A DNA stretch of 64,000 nucleotides from Bacteroidales bacterium (GTDB lineage Bacteria; Bacteroidota; Bacteroidia; Bacteroidales; P3). Positions within the stretch are counted from its first letter, which is position 1. Each line of letters begins with the position of its first letter. A program made the position numbers and the translations under genes. This document shows, one piece after another, positions 61,581 through 64,000 of the stretch. The stretch is from NCBI GenBank assembly GCA_017439185.1, contig JAFRTM010000013.1, positions 1 through 64,000 of the forward strand. Reading direction: 5' to 3'. Under the pieces are notes generated by a model. The model ran no database searches. It saw nothing but the letters and a program-made list of their open reading frames with translations, and was not told where the DNA came from.

Positions 61581-61632
61581 TATATATAATGTATAAGGGG
61601 CGCTCGGAGGAGGGCTTGAGAAAAGTAAAGAT

Positions 61633-63363
61633 ATGAGTATGAAAAGATTGTCGGTTTTGATGGTTGTCGTGGTGCTGGCCACGATGACGGTGGAAGGGCA
61701 GGATCTGGCTGGTTATAAGCGGATTGTGAAAGAGTTGAGCTCGTCGAAGTATCAGGGAAGAGGCTACGCGATGGATGGGGCGAACAAGGCTGGGGAGTGG
61801 CTGGTGAAGGAGTTCAAGAGGGTTGGAGCCGACGAGGTGGTGAAGCAACCTTTCAAGTTGAGTATCAACACTTTTCCCGGGAAGATGGAGCTAAAAGTCG
61901 ATGGGAAGAAGCAGAAGCCGGGAGTGGATTTCACGATGAGAGAGTTCTCGCCCGGGGTGAGAGGGAGCTTCCCGCTGTACTATATAGACACGGCGAATTA
62001 CGATAGTGGCAAGATATTCAAGGACTTGGAGAAAGAGGAGTATAAGGATTGCTTTGTGGTGTGCGACTTTCTGTTCTCGTACAGGCACAGAGGGGACTTC
62101 GGGCGGCTGCAGAAGAAGGGAGAGTGCGGGAACGCCGGATTGCTGTTCACGTGGGAGGAGCCGCTGAAGTTTTACAAGGCCTACGGAGAGAAGGTGGTGG
62201 AGAAGCCGATAATATGGGTGCCGGAGCGATTCCCGAAAGACGCCAAGAGGATTGACGTGGACATAGAGAACAGATTTCTGGAGGATTACGAGTGCTTCAA
62301 CGTGGTGGCGAAAGTGGAGGGGAGGAGGCACGACAGCTGTTATGTGTTCACGGCGCACTACGACCATCTGGGGAACTTGGGGAAGAAGGTGTATTACGCA
62401 GGCGCGAACGACAACGCGTCGGGAGTGGCGGCGATAGTGACGCTGGCGGCCTATTACGCGAAAGAGAAGCCCGAATGGGACATGTATTTCATAGCGTTCT
62501 CGGGAGAAGACGCGAACCTGAGAGGGTCGGAATGGTATGTGGGGCATCCTACGGTGGATCTTAAGGAGATAAAATATCTGTTCAACCTGGACATGATAGG
62601 CGACAATAACCCGGTGCAGTACTGCGAAGTGAGCGACGAAGGGCTGAAAGGCTACGAGCAGATGGAGCGGCTGAACGAGCAGAACGGCTATTTCAAGGGC
62701 CTCAACCGTGGGAAGTCGGGAGAGAACAGCGACCACTACCCATTTGCGGTGAAGGGAGTGCCGTGTATCCTGTTCGAAAACGAGGGTGGCGACGCGTTCA
62801 AGTATTACCACACCGTTTACGACACGTACGAGAGAGGAGAGTTCGGCACCTACGAGCCGATATTCAGGATAGTGAGAGACTTTGTGGAGAGTTACGGAGC
62901 GCAAGTGGAAGGAGGTTACAGATACCAGCACGGATGGGAATATGACACCAAAGAGGGGCACATAAAGGTGCATGAAGTCGGCACGATGACCTTCGGAAAA
63001 GAAGGAAAGGCGATGGACTGTGCAGTGCAGGAGTACACGATGAAGCTGAACGAGGGAGGAGAAGTGAAGTGGACCTTTTACTATGCGAGCCCGAGCAAAT
63101 GGAGAGTGGAAGGAGACGACTTCTATTTTGCCGGAGAGGAGAAGACATTCAAGATGGAGGTGAAAGAGAGCACGGTGAAAGGCTGCAGCGAGGAGAGAGG
63201 GCGAGAGCTGGCACAGAAGATAATCGAGAGCGTGAGGAGTTCGATAGGGAGAGAGATAAAGTTCAAGATGACCAAGCTGACGAGTAAAGAGCTGCGGTGG
63301 AGCTACACATACGGCGACGGACATACGGACACGTGGGAATTCTACAGGAACAGAAGACAATGA
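61633..63363 (+). CDS. M28-family zinc aminopeptidase, exported
   Basis: 576 residues; signal peptide LSVLMVVVVLATMTVEG. M28 ligands: TAHYDHLG (His, Asp), GANDNASGVA (bridging Asp), FSGEDANLRGS (catalytic Glu), LDMIGD, and a final His in KYYHTVYDT. It likely cleaves peptides in the periplasm or at the surface. Base composition is strongly purine-rich on the coding strand (AGA and AGG arginine, GAG glutamate), unlike most genes in the window. A second start at 61639 is possible. Confidence 0.94.
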   Translation: MSMKRLSVLMVVVVLATMTVEGQDLAGYKRIVKELSSSKYQGRGYAMDGANKAGEWLVKEFKRVGADEVVKQPFKLSINTFPGKMELKVDGKKQKPGVDFTMREFSPGVRGSFPLYYIDTANYDSGKIFKDLEKEEYKDCFVVCDFLFSYRHRGDFGRLQKKGECGNAGLLFTWEEPLKFYKAYGEKVVEKPIIWVPERFPKDAKRIDVDIENRFLEDYECFNVVAKVEGRRHDSCYVFTAHYDHLGNLGKKVYYAGANDNASGVAAIVTLAAYYAKEKPEWDMYFIAFSGEDANLRGSEWYVGHPTVDLKEIKYLFNLDMIGDNNPVQYCEVSDEGLKGYEQMERLNEQNGYFKGLNRGKSGENSDHYPFAVKGVPCILFENEGGDAFKYYHTVYDTYERGEFGTYEPIFRIVRDFVESYGAQVEGGYRYQHGWEYDTKEGHIKVHEVGTMTFGKEGKAMDCAVQEYTMKLNEGGEVKWTFYYASPSKWRVEGDDFYFAGEEKTFKMEVKESTVKGCSEERGRELAQKIIESVRSSIGREIKFKMTKLTSKELRWSYTYGDGHTDTWEFYRNRRQ

Positions 63364-63517
63364 AGAGATACCGGATGGAGCTGGGTTTGCGTTGTGCCAC
63401 CTGATTTCGGGGACTTGGGGACAGTGGCGTAGAACGATATTAGGGAAAATCGGGAAGAGGGGGCAATAAAAAGAGGGATTTGACGTTAATAACAAAGAAA
63501 ACAAAAATAAAAAGATT

Positions 63518-64000
63518 ATGACAGAACTGCTTATCCTTTTGGGAGTGTCGCTGCTGGTGTCGGCAGTGGGGTGGAAATATTTCATATACTTTTTCAGCCT
63601 GGGTTATGGCTATGGCGTCACGGCCTTGGCGGTGGCACTGCTGGTGATGTTCAGAGAGACGCTGACGTGGCCCACAGTGGCATTGTGTACGCTGCTTATA
63701 GTGTTCGGATGCCGTCTGGGGACCTATCTCCTCGTGAGAGAGAGGAAAGCGGCGGCCTATCGCAAGATACTGTACGACCCGTCGTTGCAGAAGAAGAAAC
63801 CGATAGGAGTGATACTGACGGTGTGGGTGTTCTGCGCACTGCTGTATGTGCTGCAGGTAAGTCCGGTGGCGTTCAGGATGATGAATGCGGATAAAGGAGT
63901 GGAAGTCAACGACCTGTGGGCATGGATAGGAGCCGGCCTTATGGCGTGCGGGATACTGCTTGAAGCCCTTAGCGACATGCAGAAATCGGCAGCCAAGAAG
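63518..64000 (+). CDS. DUF1295/steroid 5-alpha reductase-like membrane protein, 5' part
   Basis: 161 residues are visible from ATG 63518; the gene runs off the right edge. About four to five hydrophobic segments are seen, with the DUF1295 motifs FGCRLGTYLLVRERK and WAWIGAGLMACGILLEALSDMQK. It is probably a membrane oxidoreductase of lipid metabolism, related to steroid 5-alpha reductases and isoprenylcysteine methyltransferases; the substrate is unknown. No operon link is visible to the M28 gene 154 bp upstream. Confidence 0.88.
   Translation, partial: MTELLILLGVSLLVSAVGWKYFIYFFSLGYGYGVTALAVALLVMFRETLTWPTVALCTLLIVFGCRLGTYLLVRERKAAAYRKILYDPSLQKKKPIGVILTVWVFCALLYVLQVSPVAFRMMNADKGVEVNDLWAWIGAGLMACGILLEALSDMQKSAAKK

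Noticed and set aside
61891-63585. A 564-codon minus-strand frame opposite the M28 peptidase
   Set aside because: The M28 gene has its full set of metal ligands and a signal peptide, and the antisense frame is a product of the purine-rich strand.
1-64000. CRISPR arrays, insertion sequences, rRNA genes, integrases
   Set aside because: No regularly spaced direct repeats of CRISPR type, no transposase or integrase, and no rRNA sequence were seen; only non-autonomous repeats are present.

Overview
The window looks like a chromosomal segment of a Bacteroidota genome, most likely order Bacteroidales. The evidence is: promoters with the -7 element TAnnTTTG upstream of most transcription units; a type IX secretion component (PorE-like, 26199..28880) and a type-B sorted cargo protein (7738..10461); SusD-free but typical Bacteroidota families (DUF4369-TlpA fusion, M56-TonB fusion, Mrp without the CxxC pair); and anaerobe metabolism (RnfA, oxaloacetate decarboxylase-type carboxyltransferase, tryptophanase, threonine to glycine pathway). 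Genus cannot be fixed from the sequence alone.

Layout. 0-10.5 kb: tail of an unknown gene, a frameshifted dienelactone-hydrolase-like lipoprotein, a metal permease-flavodoxin pair, a small wHTH/membrane operon, a ferritin-like protein with a 57-residue wHTH partner, an AraC regulator, a lipoprotein and a large secreted type IX cargo. 10.6-25.3 kb: an accessory, defence-like stretch. It holds an AAA+ ATPase, a BlaI/M56 sensor pair, a WYL regulator in an operon with two DUF262 (GmrSD-like) proteins, a DnaQ-type exonuclease, a second ATPase, an HKD (PLD) nuclease-like protein, a PD-(D/E)XK nuclease, a membrane protein with a possible PUA-like sensor domain, and a small repeat protein. 25.3-36.2 kb: miaA, the PorE-like gene, a SulP transporter, a LytTR regulator and secreted proteins of unknown role. 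36.2-39.5 kb: a restriction-modification-like pair (EcoRI-family adenine methyltransferase plus DUF262-HNH nuclease) preceded by a strongly structured non-coding element, then tRNA-Ser(GGA). 39.8-59.9 kb: housekeeping genes, nearly all on the minus strand (tnaA, rnfA, carboxyltransferase, tatD, cobalamin adenosyltransferase, nifU, mrp, tlpA, ctpA, tdh/kbl, ribD, asnS, manC, thyA, flippase). 59.9-64 kb: LD-carboxypeptidase, M28 peptidase and a DUF1295 membrane protein.

The most striking signal is a composite promoter seen four times, all between 10.6 and 25.3 kb and never elsewhere in the window: an imperfect dyad TGTCAYNNNNTGRCR, exactly 11 bp, then TATYTTTGCA. It precedes the AAA+ ATPase, the WYL-DUF262-DUF262 operon, the exonuclease, and a leftward transcript entering the nuclease/membrane-sensor cluster. 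The simplest reading is a small regulon of candidate defence genes, plausibly controlled by the WYL protein encoded in its middle; the regulator assignment is inference. Other non-coding structure includes a dispersed intergenic repeat (four copies of about 160 bp), an associated ~55-bp palindrome family, and the nested inverted-repeat element upstream of the methyltransferase.
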